A DNA stretch of 30,643 bases, from IMG/VR virus record IMGVR_UViG_3300021091_000279, positions 1 through 30,643 of that record, one strand, 5' to 3'. This DNA is from a virus. The notes beneath the pieces are model-generated. The model saw only the letters and a list, made by a program, of their open reading frames with translations, ran no database searches and was not told the DNA's origin. Positions 20,901 to 26,637 of this stretch are shown here, piece after piece. Every line of letters begins with the position of its first letter. The stretch's first letter is position 1. A program made the translations under genes and the position numbers.

Positions 20901-21240
20901 AAACAGCTGGGGGTAAAGCCCCGGCTGTAGAGGCTCTTGCTTGTGCCGCATTAAGTTCGTTTATTGATCTTGTTGTTTCGTCAGTTGTTACTTTGATTAA
21001 ATGTAAATTTCTTCGATATTCATTTAAACTATTGCTAACTACACCAGTATTTCTTTTAGTTTGCTCAAGAGCCTTGTTTAATGATGCTTGAGTATCAAAA
21101 ACTTTTTTAGCAGAAGCAGAAAGGTCGGCTAAATGTTTTGCTAATGAAGAAACGCCAGCACTTAACCCAGTTACCTCACCGGTACCGGTGACAGTAGCAT
21201 CAATGGTTATCTTAGTTGTTGAATCTCCAGTATCAGACAT
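8962..21240 (-). CDS. Tape measure protein, 4092 residues
   Basis: A very large protein. Residues about 180-610 match the TP901/PhageMin_Tail core ([34 protein letters not shown]-type helices, [16 protein letters not shown]). A hydrophobic stretch follows at about 623-680 ([22 protein letters not shown]). Residues 867-970 contain two APAPG-repeat linkers. A long charged helical, partly coiled-coil middle follows, then further hydrophobic helices around 2250-2600 and 3050-3450. Tryptophan-rich repeats occupy about 3540-3810. The C-terminus has a Gly/Met repeat ([19 protein letters not shown]) and [16 protein letters not shown], a standard tape measure ending. Such proteins set tail length and pass through the tube during DNA entry. 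At roughly 0.15 nm per residue, the rule from lambda-like phages, the tail would be about 600 nm. The start has AAGG 9 nt before the ATG. No peptidase motif was recognised. Confidence 0.97.
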   Translation of the reverse strand: MSDTGDSTTKITIDATVTGTGEVTGLSAGVSSLAKHLADLSASAKKVFDTQASLNKALEQTKRNTGVVSNSLNEYRRNLHLIKVTTDETTRSINELNAAQARASTAGALPPAVLASYQQTRKHLNGMNDSVQGLTAVMKSNAIEQFASRMKVAGQTAQRSAYYMTAATMPFVLALKSAFFSFTKLEQEQVRLKKLIGDNFTGMADGARLLEVELTKINTDLDQITRKFGTSRVLVQSLAGDFAELGVSSDAVARLTEFTTAAEKLGNLDISASQNFIQSLYQNVVRVRREAAQKQGIVFDISNVDEMNAVLDEVQGQLALFNLIENKTALSLKDIADAFPEVSAAATTFGLSMTETAALLTPMVAAGFQVGASANSIKVSLQRLVAMTKQNTGIIQELNQTLGPDFNMAADVGMRSIQRLIDGYDKLKEAKGEQGAQEFFARLFGVRQGPRMEVALQQMAAFQTALRQTGSAESIIAKRLETNVNSRLQKAGMETISIKKVIDLTDLHRAAIEKANGQYTDRAKVIQQAGAETNEMLKKEFLGTSDYLAKVGTESGREIFMQAIGGVEEANRIMEAELSMAIKTTATNFNRLRESLMSISRQFVPVIGDVIKAILPIIQKIEDFVKNLSPATKKIIGAILFLVALIPQIKLFTAIFKMLFGGTVSFFHKIVLGSNSAIKKLSGVASKIITIQELVDNPRAVRGFNKVTQYGDNVLLEQDKRSPNYRSSLFGRRRMMPDPSAIRLSQPIQELLNNRLTATATSPTDPKFVKSVVDKTAKTGLTDTTSFVKSLLGWTDEGKKAAKATAKTAEAAVKAVDKTSSAAAEKIVKGLKGSVFYNNTFLGNKFGGNAAGPGGSGSGSRTPKTPGSGGTPAPGAPAPGAPAPGAPAPGAPAPRTPRAPRARPVIPLVPSKGVTFADLAKLPKSAPTGSAGAQVASILAAIAAGIAGMGGASTAPSAPAPGAPAPGAPAPKTTRVRRTPKINFGTYKGAILASIADVVKNNENIIQQLSQGTQSLGEAVSTNVKKASKGATKAPRAPPQKSLAKISYKEIRTFFDNAKVAIPQEFEFIRTLSREIEVTERTKNNFFNELKKQFAKNPQNPFGKIIRRGDKSQFQIFNRGRNITKDSPYLQIFKNIFRDAANQDIKGLERSLQNAIAGIAKDLIVKGDGGSKSGRPVVSQRAQRALQVAKNKLRAERIARLVDEGLRSDKLKMPPKDVELFYRSQDPQITGSTMGRRGLLNLQSNDEVLRNKAVSQDTGGPFNQKNFREILTKRVSRLGGTSKDASARVLYDLLLEENVQNIMSATDAAVKKQIDEEVRNILSTRSLGGLDANELKIERQKATSRAIRRLAARRTDIGQLNPLSEKFIEEKEQSLLTNKKLVKSLQATYGAQDTGDKDLLKTLSKMQAEYSPEKISKRKKAVEAYRRAGFQILKTEQAAELAANNMAQAAAKTEQAAQQAAARQSRVLKSTLLPRGPVAPTPASVTPMMGGLPSMDPYPKEVGGRAGLKIPQIISQRVAFAKKGSGAVVASAIKTYEDLVKETIEKISKQLPSSLGAHKKMLINEISNALLKTQPLGAGKASQQALKLLQMPIDPITIRRVETALAAITNTIIQDYNSALTQGATYATMEGQKVTRQAGKTAISMFKGALSKFVQNGDNLSKVLQAVVVDMIAASSVGINDLEQKGVLKAGNKAPKVKAALLGEDGLISRLTRARGGEKGLLAPAISYDSESKPSTSPSVKTNTAAVDENTVATQASTTATTANAEAESLNTNATKGNTTATTTNTKAQVEGGVAEKEQTVASKAKTAKTLESLKATTYDAKITEMLGAAKVKQLASIDAQIASLTAEQISSEAGQALIAQRNEVTTKLNSLEEAQAKVISAKAGAEAAGRKRTTLLNEAQANLKKKLDNARDETKKLAEKAKALADSMKKGSEPAPKKPSKAVPAVVPTDPAPEKPSRTPRSPKTIVTPKGRGAAVAAAAAGSGMGDVIKKLDEVAISFDKSLANFFKGPNFFQGPNIFQGKIISADKLKITMTDRARDASRLAKARASLIPSDDPLVERAKARAKFLELKKKMEAEGGAPLSLESRERLAKSVGYTLPTAHAPVAPVGPVTTAVTSAVSVTKTATSKITDLIKLGISKGFEGGSKLGAKVIERMAKNKALAKIIQILSTPVTKLGVDAMSEVVLAMGKIFGKTVATTAATGKLASAYKFLTKVSEYAGKNLKAGLVESIFLMKMLGTAIRQDVGAALAQLMASLANSRVIKIWSFLLFTGMNKFYKILKTTLVSMSLFSSHGARMAAVTTSLEAVSKMRAAAGLSSTIPLIQELIIRITSYLGLVRGLRGAFQALAKTMVSVLAVGIKINAALMLIAPIFLLIAGLIMTMRTGLGNSAPALKNFKEAWVLIKEAVVKLSQPFMALINKFGNIGKAASGAEEASGALYNISRAVKFVATGFNNFARSTGLRYINNVMVPILTRVINRFILLGRAIKGAFKMDGTAASNFKGFLLSIGYEVVSIMQKIFAFLAVVSAALGPVLVKMIEAVANATIDAFMYIMNFGKEVALFFGSILVGVGGVTTLLGGAGLPIVGIGTGLLAAAGAATLLESKVGKIKEKVGEASTFIGIGMAQGMARGARYMEKEFLGSIKSSIAKKYGEEIGADVNAALVKQLDDPDDVKQSLDKALRGSVKPPTAGTSAGETLGSAIAKGIKNKMLEVKENFTSAFFGKADEEINRIVDKYKEAIDIQKEEALKALDTQIAAIEALAQAEEELTAKMEYEQKRREMILAKTLNKENYLRERAIAKYEGRSEDVRSLDLAFRKTDKDAEKEIKDLDTDRTKTLQEKQRSNAIAVINREKEVLEKTFNEMQKQFDINIEKILNKGFSTKEEFNALLKEIAKAGEGFSSELNDVFVKTMNGLPSAIRASTDPSIGMFSMTMKTLVDQAKQSFGATIGTANAESILGAAYAMANGMPDAFKTAFSDGVINQSVTPFVSKVTSIIGAVNVDAVWIEAGRSAIEAMINEMKRQLVGLKGTLYDEFKKLFAGMGADYNNLFPELEKLAKQISRIEAIRSNADSGGGADKEKPKPNVGSAADKYLVDPKSGEHLARRPLTGITASLKADEKDSSFFGSMIDGAKKLAEALGPVKTAILGAVGVIAGLGVLKLIFGAIASGFSKIGSAIQTARIAIFLLGTSTGAMVTGIIGIIAGVFIYMYLKFESFRNMVNDTFKKLFNFLKDGFNALKKPVMDLGFAIFDGIKSIAISVFGPIVKAIGGIIAGIIWAFMGALAVVATVLDKIKKPVFGVIEFIINLATSVVKIITAIITTTFDTFYGVIGGTIKIIGAIFVVLFNIFKSVFGAILGFAKGPFDWLSINVPKILEPISKVFGNIKDVVSNVFDFIKQAFEPVLGVFSTIGSFILTLVLAPFKLFFEVIKKIAENPVVNWFLRLAAMLGLVAAIIATWGVKIALESTWYVIKKVAGALADLAVFIYNVVVKAFTFMKDLLVAVWDTIYSIVKKFVDWWHENVGSLWLLLIAGAVVAYKAIKIVWSFLSNAFVVIWDVIKKAAALCWDAIKAYVDTWWTIIKTVAGWLGTVFTVIWDVIQKAAGFCWDAIKSYVNIWWNTIKTVAGWLGTVFTFVWDVIKTAASTCWDYLQNIVPIIWEGLKVLADWIATSFVNAWNAITAAIGFVWDVITFGWGIVGPILSQLWEWLWNGIKLAWEGIKIAVETLWNATQNWWRFLEPVLSQLWDWLWTGIKFAWDEITEGLVFYWELFKRVWSWLLPILSQLWDWLWTGIKFAWDAIATAVKKVWDGIKSMWENVYPILQKLGEFIKTGIQFAIEKVIDVWNGLKNAFQNVYDFVKPIIENIGGFIRTIIGGAIDFISAAISAIPNVFKTILNSIAGLFNRVVGLLGNFAFPKTILNIPVPVIGGKKVSDFIKLPYLPTLYSGGKVGSYMSGGMAYMKGGMMYGAGGMTYGPAQQGIPAILHGGEYVINHKAVQRIGTDVLDRLNAMRLSKPNMPTMPSVPNINMPNMRISNAVSPSGTTSSTQNVNIYVDNFIGEPEWFNSMMKTYNTKILPRNQKTAGLENRVINSYNGINRGL
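9800..10620 (-). repeat. Tryptophan-rich internal repeats of the tape measure protein
   Basis: Degenerate tandem units of roughly 35-55 residues built around [27 protein letters not shown] and [20 protein letters not shown] similarity is visible between 10320-10440 and 10440-10560, and between 9880-9920 and 10000-10040. These are probably membrane-active amphipathic helices. Confidence 0.8.
18329..18373 (-). repeat. 15-bp tandem repeat encoding APAPG (copy set 1)
   Basis: Two perfect copies and one nearly perfect copy of GGTGCTGGTGCGCCT (plus strand), giving an Ala-Pro-Gly linker inside the tape measure protein. The unit is identical to that of the second set about 190 bp away. Confidence 0.9.
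18560..18634 (-). repeat. 15-bp tandem repeat encoding APAPG (copy set 2)
   Basis: Four perfect copies and one degenerate copy of GGTGCTGGTGCGCCT (plus strand). Direct-repeat identity with 18329-18373 would allow in-frame deletion or expansion by recombination or slippage. Confidence 0.9.
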
Positions 21241-21286
21241 AATTTAGCCTTAACAATTATCGCATATTGGGTTAATTAAAGCAAAA

Positions 21287-21622
21287 TTATTTTTGTTCTT
21301 TTGGAACAGTTTCATATCCAATACCAAAAGTCATATTGTTCAATATGTCGTAAGATTGTGCTTGTCGTGGCGGTTCTGGGTCATACCAGTCCTCGTCAAA
21401 ATCAACATCTGCGCCTTGTGCGGCGGCAGCAATCTTCATTGATGTGCCTGTTTCATTCATACAAGCACGGTATAGCAAAAATAATTCGTTTAGTGTCAAA
21501 TATTGTTCTAAGGATTCAATATTGACCCAAGCGCCAGTTCTAACAAAAACTTCTGATTCGTATTTTAGAAGAGGGAGATCTTCCCAGTTTTGGGAAGAAG
21601 TTCCCGCCCCCTCTTCTCCTAC
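21287..21622 (-). CDS. Tail assembly chaperone, -1 frame extension (gpT-like part)
   Basis: This is the C-terminal part of the frameshifted chaperone (gpGT type). The frame stays open from the TGA at 21659-21661 to the stop at 21287. It reads VGEEGAGTSSQNWEDLPLL... YLTLNELFLLYRACMNETG... and ends ETVPKEQK. No ATG or good ribosome binding site is found until a TTG at 21499, deep inside the domain, so independent initiation is unlikely. A -1 shift from the upstream gene near 21625-21631 would join about 102 residues to about 113, making a product of about 215 residues. In lambda-like phages the long and short forms together hold the tape measure protein for tube assembly, and the gene lies directly before the tape measure gene here. 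Confidence 0.75.
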   Translation of the reverse strand, partial: VGEEGAGTSSQNWEDLPLLKYESEVFVRTGAWVNIESLEQYLTLNELFLLYRACMNETGTSMKIAAAAQGADVDFDEDWYDPEPPRQAQSYDILNNMTFGIGYETVPKEQK

Positions 21623-21631
21623 AAGGAAGGG
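21567..21631 (-). promoter_or_regulatory. Probable -1 programmed frameshift signal: slip site plus nested stem-loop
   Basis: The near-canonical heptamer C CCT TCC (21631-21625) is followed by a 7-nt spacer containing the zero-frame TAG. Then comes an outer 9-bp stem (AGAAGAGGG at 21617-21609 with CCCTCTTCT at 21575-21567), enclosing a perfect 8-bp inner stem (TCTTCCCA at 21598-21591 with TGGGAAGA at 21586-21579) and an AAAC tetraloop. GGG at 21639-21637 after ATG is a second possible slip position. The sixth base of the heptamer deviates from XXXYYYZ. Confidence 0.65.
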
Positions 21632-21933
21632 TCTGACCCCATCGCTGCCGACATAAGTTCACCAAATGAACGCAAGTCAAGCACATCTTCAAGTTTTTCT
21701 TTGTTACCACCCAATTCAGGATCAACAGCAGCCAAAGCAATTCCCGCTGCTTCAACCATGATGTCAATATCTGCATCATCAAGAGTGTCTTCGCTTTTAA
21801 GGTCTTTAACAACTTTCATAAATTTTCTAAGATTACGAATTGTTAAAGGTTTAATTGTTCTACTTTTACCATCTGCAAACACAATTTCTGTGCCGGCCAG
21901 AATGTCTTTATTTTTATCGCTCAAGTTATCCAT
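21619..21933 (-). CDS. Tail assembly chaperone, zero-frame product (gpG-like)
   Basis: A 104-residue protein: MDNLSDKNKDILAGTEIVFADGKSRTIKPLTIRNLRKFMKVVK..., followed by an acidic helical segment and ending AAMGSDPSL. Small, acidic-to-mixed, with an N-terminal strand pair and the IKPLTIRNLRKF motif typical of actinophage-type tail assembly chaperones. It lies between the major tail and tape measure genes, as expected. Its stop at 21619 lies 2 nt before a strong stem-loop, and the -1 frame is open beyond it. The ribosome binding site is weak (AAAAGG directly before the ATG). Expression is probably lowered further by the hairpin pair upstream at 21942-22006, which would set a low chaperone to tube-protein ratio. 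Confidence 0.8.
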   Translation of the reverse strand: MDNLSDKNKDILAGTEIVFADGKSRTIKPLTIRNLRKFMKVVKDLKSEDTLDDADIDIMVEAAGIALAAVDPELGGNKEKLEDVLDLRSFGELMSAAMGSDPSL

Positions 21934-21941
21934 CCTTTTGT

Positions 21942-22006
21942 ACTAAAAAGGGCTTCGCCCCTTTGGTATTAAGTTTATCACAAAATACAAAGGGGCGAAG
22001 CCTTTT
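21942..22006 (-). terminator. Double hairpin terminator/attenuator between major tail and chaperone genes
   Basis: Two hairpins lie on the minus-strand transcript. First, AAAGG-CTTCGCC-CCTTT (22005-21989). Second, AAAGGG-GCGAAG-CCCTTT (21964-21947), followed directly by a U-run (CCCTTTTTAG). The two arms are also inverted copies of each other (AAAAGGGCTTCGCCCCTTTG at 21946-21965 against CAAAGGGGCGAAGCCTTTT at 21988-22006) and could instead pair as one long stem. The position after the most abundant tail gene fits partial termination. Confidence 0.75.
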
Positions 22007-22029
22007 GGCTAAATTATATTAATTAAATA

Positions 22030-22596
22030 TTACGTTTGATCTACAATCTTGCCATATTCATAGCCAGTGTCGGCTACGGTTGGCAAAATTCTAAAGCCTA
22101 CTGCAAACATTGTTGCCTCTGCTCGCTTCATGCTAATCGTTGAAGACTCCATCGAAATGGCGCGCTTCGCATAAAAAGTACGAGTTTTGCCAAGTGCTGC
22201 TGTTGAGCCAGGTGCTGTACCTATTACAACGAGTGCCCTTTCTGCTGGGATTACTCCCTGAGTACCAAAATTAAAGGTTTGGGTTGATGCACCGTCTTGT
22301 GTTGCAACAACATCGGTACTGTCATAATTCCAAGCCCTTGTAAGATTGAGCAAGGTGCCTTCGGCAAGGGTTGTCTTAACCATTACCTTGACTTTTGATT
22401 GAATAATTTTTGCGGCATCGCCAAATTGGTCAATCTCAATGTCAACCATATCTGGTTCCCATGAAATTTCCAATCCGTTTGAAGTTGCGCCAATGTCGCT
22501 AAAGTTATTCATCGCTGCAATTGTAGTTGCGTTGGCGTTGTCGCCAATTTTAATTGTTGCTTCACCAACAATAATATTAGAAACTGATACTGCCAT
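22030..22596 (-). CDS. Major tail tube protein
   Basis: A 188-residue protein: MAVSVSNIIVGEATIKIG..., GLEISWEPDMVDIEIDQFGDAAKIIQSKVKVMVKTTLAEGTLLNLTRAW, ending SMKRAEATMFAVGFRILPT.... The beta-rich pattern with a TTLAEGTLLNL helix and late SxKRxxAT strand is characteristic of siphovirus tail tube subunits. Size, position before the chaperone pair, and the strongest ribosome binding site nearby (AGGAGG 9 nt before ATG 22596) all fit the most abundant tail protein. No sheath gene accompanies it, so the tail should be non-contractile. The terminator hairpins just downstream would confine most transcripts to this gene and those before it. Confidence 0.85.
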   Translation of the reverse strand: MAVSVSNIIVGEATIKIGDNANATTIAAMNNFSDIGATSNGLEISWEPDMVDIEIDQFGDAAKIIQSKVKVMVKTTLAEGTLLNLTRAWNYDSTDVVATQDGASTQTFNFGTQGVIPAERALVVIGTAPGSTAALGKTRTFYAKRAISMESSTISMKRAEATMFAVGFRILPTVADTGYEYGKIVDQT

Positions 22597-22609
22597 ATCC
22601 TATTTCCTC

Positions 22610-22807
22610 CTATTTATCCAGGCGGAATATTTTCCGACCTTTCTTGTCTCGCCATTTGGCGATCCTTTCTATATCTTTGGTATCGACCTCGCCTGCGCGC
22701 TTGCCTATACCGAGACCTTTATTCCATTCAAACTCATATGTTTTACTGCCGAGTTTAACGACATACCCTGGTGTTTTACCAATGTATGTAATAGTAGTAT
22801 ACTCCAT
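22610..22807 (-). CDS. Small conserved phage protein before the major tail gene
   Basis: A 65-residue protein: MEYTTITYIGKTPGYVVKLGSKTYEFEWNKGLG..., with a basic C-terminus (RIAKWRDKKGRKIFRLDK). Similar short proteins occur next to tail tube genes in phages, but I know no function; the N-terminal half looks like a small beta-barrel. Its composition is less AT-rich than its neighbours. No Shine-Dalgarno is visible. A TAAAAT at 22816-22821, 8 nt before the ATG, might serve as a -10 box of a leaderless transcript, although the AT-rich context makes this a weak call. Confidence 0.6.
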   Translation of the reverse strand: MEYTTITYIGKTPGYVVKLGSKTYEFEWNKGLGIGKRAGEVDTKDIERIAKWRDKKGRKIFRLDK

Positions 22808-22831
22808 ATATTATTATTTTACCATACCCAG

Positions 22832-23242
22832 TTAAACATTGCAGATTTTAAAGTCTAAATTCATTCTAAACCAACCTTCTTTTTCTAATGGAGCTGCTAA
22901 ATCAGACCCGGTTTGATAAGAAGATAAAATTCTTGAATTAGACCCTGTAATACCGCCAGATTGTGCTATTTGATCAGCAATCGCAAGTCTTGCAATAATT
23001 CTCTCTGCTATTAAAAATAAACGATTTACATCAGTATCAAAAATTGAATATCTAATACCGTCTTTTCTCATCCAATAAGATTCAATACTAGGGGCTAGTG
23101 GCTGATAGTAATAAATTACATACGGCGCCGTTTCTCCATTTGTTGCAACAACGGGGAAAAAATTCATCACTTTTCCAGCAATACTGGTAAGTGTTGCATC
23201 TGCTTTTAAAGCAGTATTAATGTCATAAACGCTAAGTGCCAA
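22832..23242 (-). CDS. Tail terminator protein
   Basis: A 136-residue protein: VYDINTALKADATLTSIAGKVMNFFPVVATNGETAPYVIYYYQP..., then ... FDTDVNRLFLIAERIIARLA.... This matches the tail-terminator (gpU/DUF3168-like) pattern: an N-terminal helix with ADAxLTxxxGxKV, a PYVxY strand, and a long central helix. These proteins form the hexameric ring that stops tube growth and joins the head connector. The best start is a TTG at 23242, because AGGAGG lies 5 nt before it. The gene overlaps the upstream one by 11 bp. The position between connectors and the tube gene agrees. Confidence 0.7.
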   Translation of the reverse strand: MALSVYDINTALKADATLTSIAGKVMNFFPVVATNGETAPYVIYYYQPLAPSIESYWMRKDGIRYSIFDTDVNRLFLIAERIIARLAIADQIAQSGGITGSNSRILSSYQTGSDLAAPLEKEGWFRMNLDFKICNV

Positions 23243-23573
23243 GTGAGCCTCCTACATTTTTAGATACATTATTTACAACATTATTTATTATACAATTTAT
23301 AATAGATTCTTGTAAGTTCTCATAAGAATCTCCAGTAATTTTTTCATATTTCCATACTTCAATTGAATCTAAATAAATAGACATACTTAAATCTTCATTA
23401 GTTGTAATTGTATAATTTGTAAAAATTTTATTATATTGATCAAATATACTTTGCCTTATAAACTGCTCACTTCCCATAAATGCTTCTGCAATTGATGATT
23501 GTATTACAATAGGAATTTGATCAATTTTATTAATAAGTGGTTGTAAATTGTGTTGTACTTTAATATTAATCAT
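23232..23573 (-). CDS. Head-tail connector / tail completion protein (HK97 gp10-like)
   Basis: A 113-residue protein: INIKVQHNLQPLINKIDQIPIVIQSSIAEAFMGSEQFIRQSIF..., with a long N-terminal helix and then a short beta region. Small proteins of this layout between the head-closure and tail-terminator genes are usually HK97 gp10-type neck proteins. Sequence identity is too low for certainty, so the call rests mainly on synteny. It starts by one-base overlap with the upstream stop and overlaps the next gene by 11 bp. Confidence 0.5.
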   Translation of the reverse strand: MINIKVQHNLQPLINKIDQIPIVIQSSIAEAFMGSEQFIRQSIFDQYNKIFTNYTITTNEDLSMSIYLDSIEVWKYEKITGDSYENLQESIINCIINNVVNNVSKNVGGSLGT

Positions 23574-23962
23574 TACATTTCAACAACCCTTCTAAGGGAT
23601 ACAACAATATGATGTTTTTTACCACTGATCCCAAATTTTGGTTGTATACCAACTATTTCATATTTATTACTATCAATCACAGCATTATTTCTGTCTTTTA
23701 TATTTTCAAATCTATTGCCATATTCAATATATGTTGAATATTTAATAGGAACAATTGCTTCAAATTTTGGAATACTTTCTTGATACGGAATTAATCTCTT
23801 TTCATCTCCCGTTGATGTATTTGTACTTGGAGTTTGAAATTGAAATTTTATATGTGCAATTTGAGAGTATGAGGCGTATTGTTGACCGGCAGCATTTGTA
23901 GATGTAGTTTTTTGAAAAATATCTCCATTGTGAGAAAATTTAAAATAGGTTTGAGATGACAT
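23573..23962 (-). CDS. Head closure / head-tail joining protein
   Basis: A 129-residue beta-rich protein: TYFKFSHNGDIFQKTTSTN..., YQESIPKFEAIVPIKYSTYIEYGNRF, NKYEIVGIQPKFGISGKKHHIVVSLRRV. The closing pattern (xYEIVGIQPxxG... HHIVVSLRRV) is that of stopper or head-closure proteins, which usually end with a strand reporting on connector geometry. It lies directly after the adaptor gene and before the gp10-like gene, the normal order. It starts immediately after the adaptor's stop. Confidence 0.6.
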   Translation of the reverse strand: MSSQTYFKFSHNGDIFQKTTSTNAAGQQYASYSQIAHIKFQFQTPSTNTSTGDEKRLIPYQESIPKFEAIVPIKYSTYIEYGNRFENIKDRNNAVIDSNKYEIVGIQPKFGISGKKHHIVVSLRRVVEM

Positions 23963-24889
23963 TTAAACCACATAATCCATTACAAATAATGTGTAATCCA
24001 TTAAGAGTACATCTGCATCAATATTGCCGGTTGATTCATAAAAGTTTTGACTAGTTTGAAATTTTAAAACATCCATATCGGCACTATAAATACCATGTCT
24101 GCGGTAGATTGAATCCTCAGTCATCATGTCTTCCAAAATTAGATCTGCGGCTTGCTCTACATTATTTGGAACAAATGTCCATCCAAAATCACCTTCAATT
24201 TTATAATCATCTTCTTTTTCAAACTTATTAGAAACAACAATAGTATTGATGCTATCTAAAAAAGATTTTTTATATTTAATATAATAAGTAGTATTAAAAT
24301 TGTGTGGTTCTTTAATTTTTTCTATATTATTAATAGTAGCGTCTGAATAGTTGTGAATAACAACCTGATCTTGATCTCCAAAATTTACAGTGACAACTCT
24401 CAGCGTTGTAATTGGTATTGGTAGATGCATAATTTTTTTTCCAGAACCAGCAATTTCAATATATTTATTTGGATAAAAGTCAAAAGATTGACCACAAAAA
24501 GTATTTATAATATTCCTAGTTTTTTTTTCTAATTTATCAAACTTATCAAACCAATCAGTTTCTAATTCTGGATGGTCCTCAAAGAACACATCACTACTAA
24601 CATACGGCGTATAAACATTTATATATTGAGATTGAGTATATGATGTGCCACTTATTGTGTAAGTAAAATCAACTCTATGCCTTCCGGCAGAATTTAAAAC
24701 ATAAACACCGGATGCTTGCTGACCGTAGGTAATTGTATATACGCCTGCGCTTGTTCTTGTAGCATTTGTTGGGCCACTTACTTGTGAGCCAAATTCGTGA
24801 TATAAATTTGTGGATACAATATTGGACGTAGGATCGCTTGGTAGGGTAAGGGTTAATGTCTTACTTGTATTGATTTTTACATCATCCAT
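23963..24889 (-). CDS. Head-tail adaptor protein with N-terminal Ig-like domain
   Basis: About 308 residues. The N-terminal 95 residues (KTLTLTLPSDPTSNIVSTNLYHEFG... GRHRVDFTYTISGTSYTQSQYINVY) look like an immunoglobulin-like beta sandwich. The remaining part (FFEDHPELETDWFDKFDKLEKKTRNIINTFCG..., then IEGDFGWTFVPNNVEQAADLILEDMM) matches gp6/gp15-type head-tail adaptors: an N-terminal helix pair, then a GxWGxxxVPxxVxxA helix near the end. Adaptors form the ring under the portal. The usual family length is 100-200 residues, so the Ig-like part is extra and may decorate the neck. ATG 24889 is chosen because an extended -10 (TGTTATAAT) ends 8 nt before it. TTG 24898 is an in-frame alternative but falls inside the -10 box. 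Confidence 0.65.
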   Translation of the reverse strand: MDDVKINTSKTLTLTLPSDPTSNIVSTNLYHEFGSQVSGPTNATRTSAGVYTITYGQQASGVYVLNSAGRHRVDFTYTISGTSYTQSQYINVYTPYVSSDVFFEDHPELETDWFDKFDKLEKKTRNIINTFCGQSFDFYPNKYIEIAGSGKKIMHLPIPITTLRVVTVNFGDQDQVVIHNYSDATINNIEKIKEPHNFNTTYYIKYKKSFLDSINTIVVSNKFEKEDDYKIEGDFGWTFVPNNVEQAADLILEDMMTEDSIYRRHGIYSADMDVLKFQTSQNFYESTGNIDADVLLMDYTLFVMDYVV

Positions 24890-24897
24890 AATAACCA

Positions 24898-24903
24898 ATT
24901 ATA
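24898..24903 (-). promoter_or_regulatory. Extended -10 promoter (TGTTATAAT), leaderless start of the connector operon
   Basis: TATAAT with the TGn extension directly upstream, followed by 8 nt and ATG 24889. It lies in the short gap after the stop of the fibre-like gene at 24925. There is no -35 match, as expected for an extended -10. It would begin a connector and tail transcript independent of the lysis and fibre genes. Confidence 0.6.
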
Positions 24904-24924
24904 ACAGAAAATGCGTTTTAGACC

Positions 24925-25152
24925 TTAAAAGGTTTGCATGGCTACTGATACTTCTAAGTCAGCAACCTCTGTATCAAGATTTGAATTGGCGATTGCATCT
25001 GTTATGTTAAATGAAATAACAGTGTTGCTTGCATCTTTATAAAATAAAATTCCATCAGCATAATTGATTGCCAACTCTCCGTGCTCCAGAGAATTACCAG
25101 CTGGGGCAGCGTTAACAGTCCCCGATCTTTTAAGTTTTACAATGTTAGCCAT
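24925..25152 (-). CDS. Small fibre/tropism-type virion protein, N-terminal domain only
   Basis: A 75-residue protein beginning MANIVKLKRSGTVNAAP... GELAINYADGILFYKD. This is the short N-terminal module (xxIKLKRSxxxxxxPxxxxLxxGELAxNxxDGxLY) that starts many phage tail fibre and tropism-determinant proteins. Here it stands nearly alone, with about 30 residues after it, so it may be a cap, a decoration subunit or a remnant. It has a ribosome binding site (AGGAG, 5 nt before ATG 25152). The start of the preceding gene's product is related in sequence. Confidence 0.6.
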   Translation of the reverse strand: MANIVKLKRSGTVNAAPAGNSLEHGELAINYADGILFYKDASNTVISFNITDAIANSNLDTEVADLEVSVAMQTF

Positions 25153-25164
25153 TGTCTCTCCTAA

Positions 25165-26034
25165 TTAAAAACTACCACCATCTACAGTCACATTATCAAG
25201 GTTTGTTCCGCTTAATACCGTGGTGCCGGCAATTTTAAAAACTTTTCCTGATAAAAGATTTATATGTTCCGATGATGTCCAAGAATCGGTGGCATCAACC
25301 CAGTTAAATGTTTTATCTGTTGCCCCTTTAACTGTAATACCAGCACCATCTGCTGTAACATCTGTTGGGCTGTCAATATTTGCAATAATAACATTTTTAT
25401 CTTCAACAACAAGAGTTGCTGTATTTAAAGTTGTTGTATTGCCCTGAACAGTCAAATCACCGGTTACAGTAAGGTTGTTTGAAATAGTAACATTGGCTGG
25501 CAAACTTAATGTTACTGCGCCAACTCCAGAGTTGGATACTGCAATTTCATTTGCAGTGCCTGTCAAACCAGTTACGAGATTTGTTGTTCTATCACTAATT
25601 TGAGATGCTGTAATTGAAATTGTAGTGTTTGAAGCAGCGGTTAAGCGACCATCTGCCTGAACAGTAAATGTACTAACCGTGCCTGCACCGCCATAAGAGC
25701 CAGCCGTTACTGCTGTATTAGCAATTGTTACACCAGCAACAGCACTATCAACATATGATTTAGTTGCGGCATGAGTTGCCGAAGACGGTGCCGGAACAAT
25801 AACTGCTCCAGAAAATGTTTTAGCGCCAGAAATTGATTGAGCACTCGTTAGTGTAACAAAAGCACCCGGTCCCGCAATCGCCAGAGCCGTACCGGTTCCC
25901 CCAGCCCCAGCAGTGCCTTCACCATAATAAAGGATATCGTCTACTTCGTTGAATGCCAATTCCGCATTTTCTATTGTGGATGGGGCGCCAGCCGCGCCAG
26001 ATGTTCTGCGCTTAATCCTTAGTGTATTTGCCAT
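25165..26034 (-). CDS. Fibre-like virion structural protein
   Basis: A 289-residue protein. Residues 1-40 (MANTLRIKRRTSGAAGAPST... AELAFNEVDDILYYGEG) are the tropism-determinant N-terminal module. A central ATHAATKSYVDSAV motif follows, the linker of many fibre proteins. After it come Thr/Val/Asn-rich beta repeats (ISNNLTVTGDLTVQGNTTTLNT) and an acidic VVEDKNVIIANIDSPT strand region, as in marine phage structural proteins. The end reads GTTVLSGTNLDNVTVDGGSF. Such proteins are trimeric fibres or whiskers. The gene lies near the head connectors instead of the tail tip, so a head fibre or neck whisker is possible. GGAGG within the upstream gene's last codons serves as ribosome binding site. Confidence 0.65.
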   Translation of the reverse strand: MANTLRIKRRTSGAAGAPSTIENAELAFNEVDDILYYGEGTAGAGGTGTALAIAGPGAFVTLTSAQSISGAKTFSGAVIVPAPSSATHAATKSYVDSAVAGVTIANTAVTAGSYGGAGTVSTFTVQADGRLTAASNTTISITASQISDRTTNLVTGLTGTANEIAVSNSGVGAVTLSLPANVTISNNLTVTGDLTVQGNTTTLNTATLVVEDKNVIIANIDSPTDVTADGAGITVKGATDKTFNWVDATDSWTSSEHINLLSGKVFKIAGTTVLSGTNLDNVTVDGGSF

Positions 26035-26273
26035 TAATAATTACCTCCGTCTAACAATAAATCCGCAGCGCTATGTACATGATCAGCTCTGGCGGCTACA
26101 TTACTAGAGCCGACACCTGCTGTTCTTGCAACATCAGCAGGAGCCGTATTGCTTAAACTTAAACTTGCTAAATTAATTGTACCACTACTTTGTGTTAAAA
26201 CGGTAGTCTGTATAATTTGAGATACATTAGAAATGTTACCCGGTTGTATTTGTACGGTGGTTAAATCAGCCAT
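26034..26273 (-). CDS. Small virion-associated protein with DHVH motif
   Basis: A 79-residue protein ending ...ARTAGVGSSNVAARADHVHSAADLLLDGGNY. The ARADHVHS segment is a recurring motif near the tip or base of phage fibre proteins, where histidines can bind metal ions. The last codons (DGGNY then TAATG) double as the ribosome binding site and start of the next gene. Sequence is too short to assign a fold. It is most likely a component or partner of the neighbouring fibre. Confidence 0.5.
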   Translation of the reverse strand: MADLTTVQIQPGNISNVSQIIQTTVLTQSSGTINLASLSLSNTAPADVARTAGVGSSNVAARADHVHSAADLLLDGGNY

Positions 26274-26605
26274 TATCTTGTTACCTCGCCCGTAACTGTT
26301 ACCACTCCGGTTAGCAAAGTTGTTACTACAGCACCGTTAGTTTCTTGAAAATCATACACATAAGTTCCTGCTGTAATATTTGCTGTTGCTGCTGGCAATA
26401 AAGAAAATACAACAACTCCATTAGCACCGTCTGTTATTTCTGTTGTAAATGTACTGGTAATAACAGTAGATGTTCTTTTCTTTCTTATCTGACCGGCATA
26501 TGTACGCGATGTTATATTAATAACAGCATTTGCATTGTTTTTTAATGTCAATTGATGAGAATAATTATCACCTTGATAAATTTCAATATTTCTAGTTCCT
26601 GGCAT
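26273..26605 (-). CDS. Ig/BppU-like virion protein
   Basis: A 110-residue protein: RNIEIYQGDNYSHQLTLKNNANAVINITSRTYAGQIRKK..., ending in YVYDFQETNGAVVTTLLTGVVTVTGEVTR. This is the beta-sandwich pattern of small phage structural proteins (IxxGDxxxxxLTLxxxxxxxxxLxGxxxxxQIR... YxYDxQxT... xxGxxxVxxxVT), related to the N-terminal domain of BppU-type baseplate proteins. It is commonly found near fibre genes in actinophages and environmental phages. AGGAG 5 nt before ATG 26605 supports the start. It is followed by an overlapping start of the DHVH protein. Confidence 0.6.
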   Translation of the reverse strand: MPGTRNIEIYQGDNYSHQLTLKNNANAVINITSRTYAGQIRKKRTSTVITSTFTTEITDGANGVVVFSLLPAATANITAGTYVYDFQETNGAVVTTLLTGVVTVTGEVTR

Positions 26606-26637
26606 AATTACTCCTGTTTAATTTTATATCAAATTAT

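Noticed and set aside
21540-21812. A 90-codon minus-strand ORF overlapping the tail chaperone.
   Set aside because: It is in the third frame, with a Leu/Lys/Arg-rich composition typical of a frame shadow and no ribosome binding site. The real continuation of the chaperone is the -1 frame.
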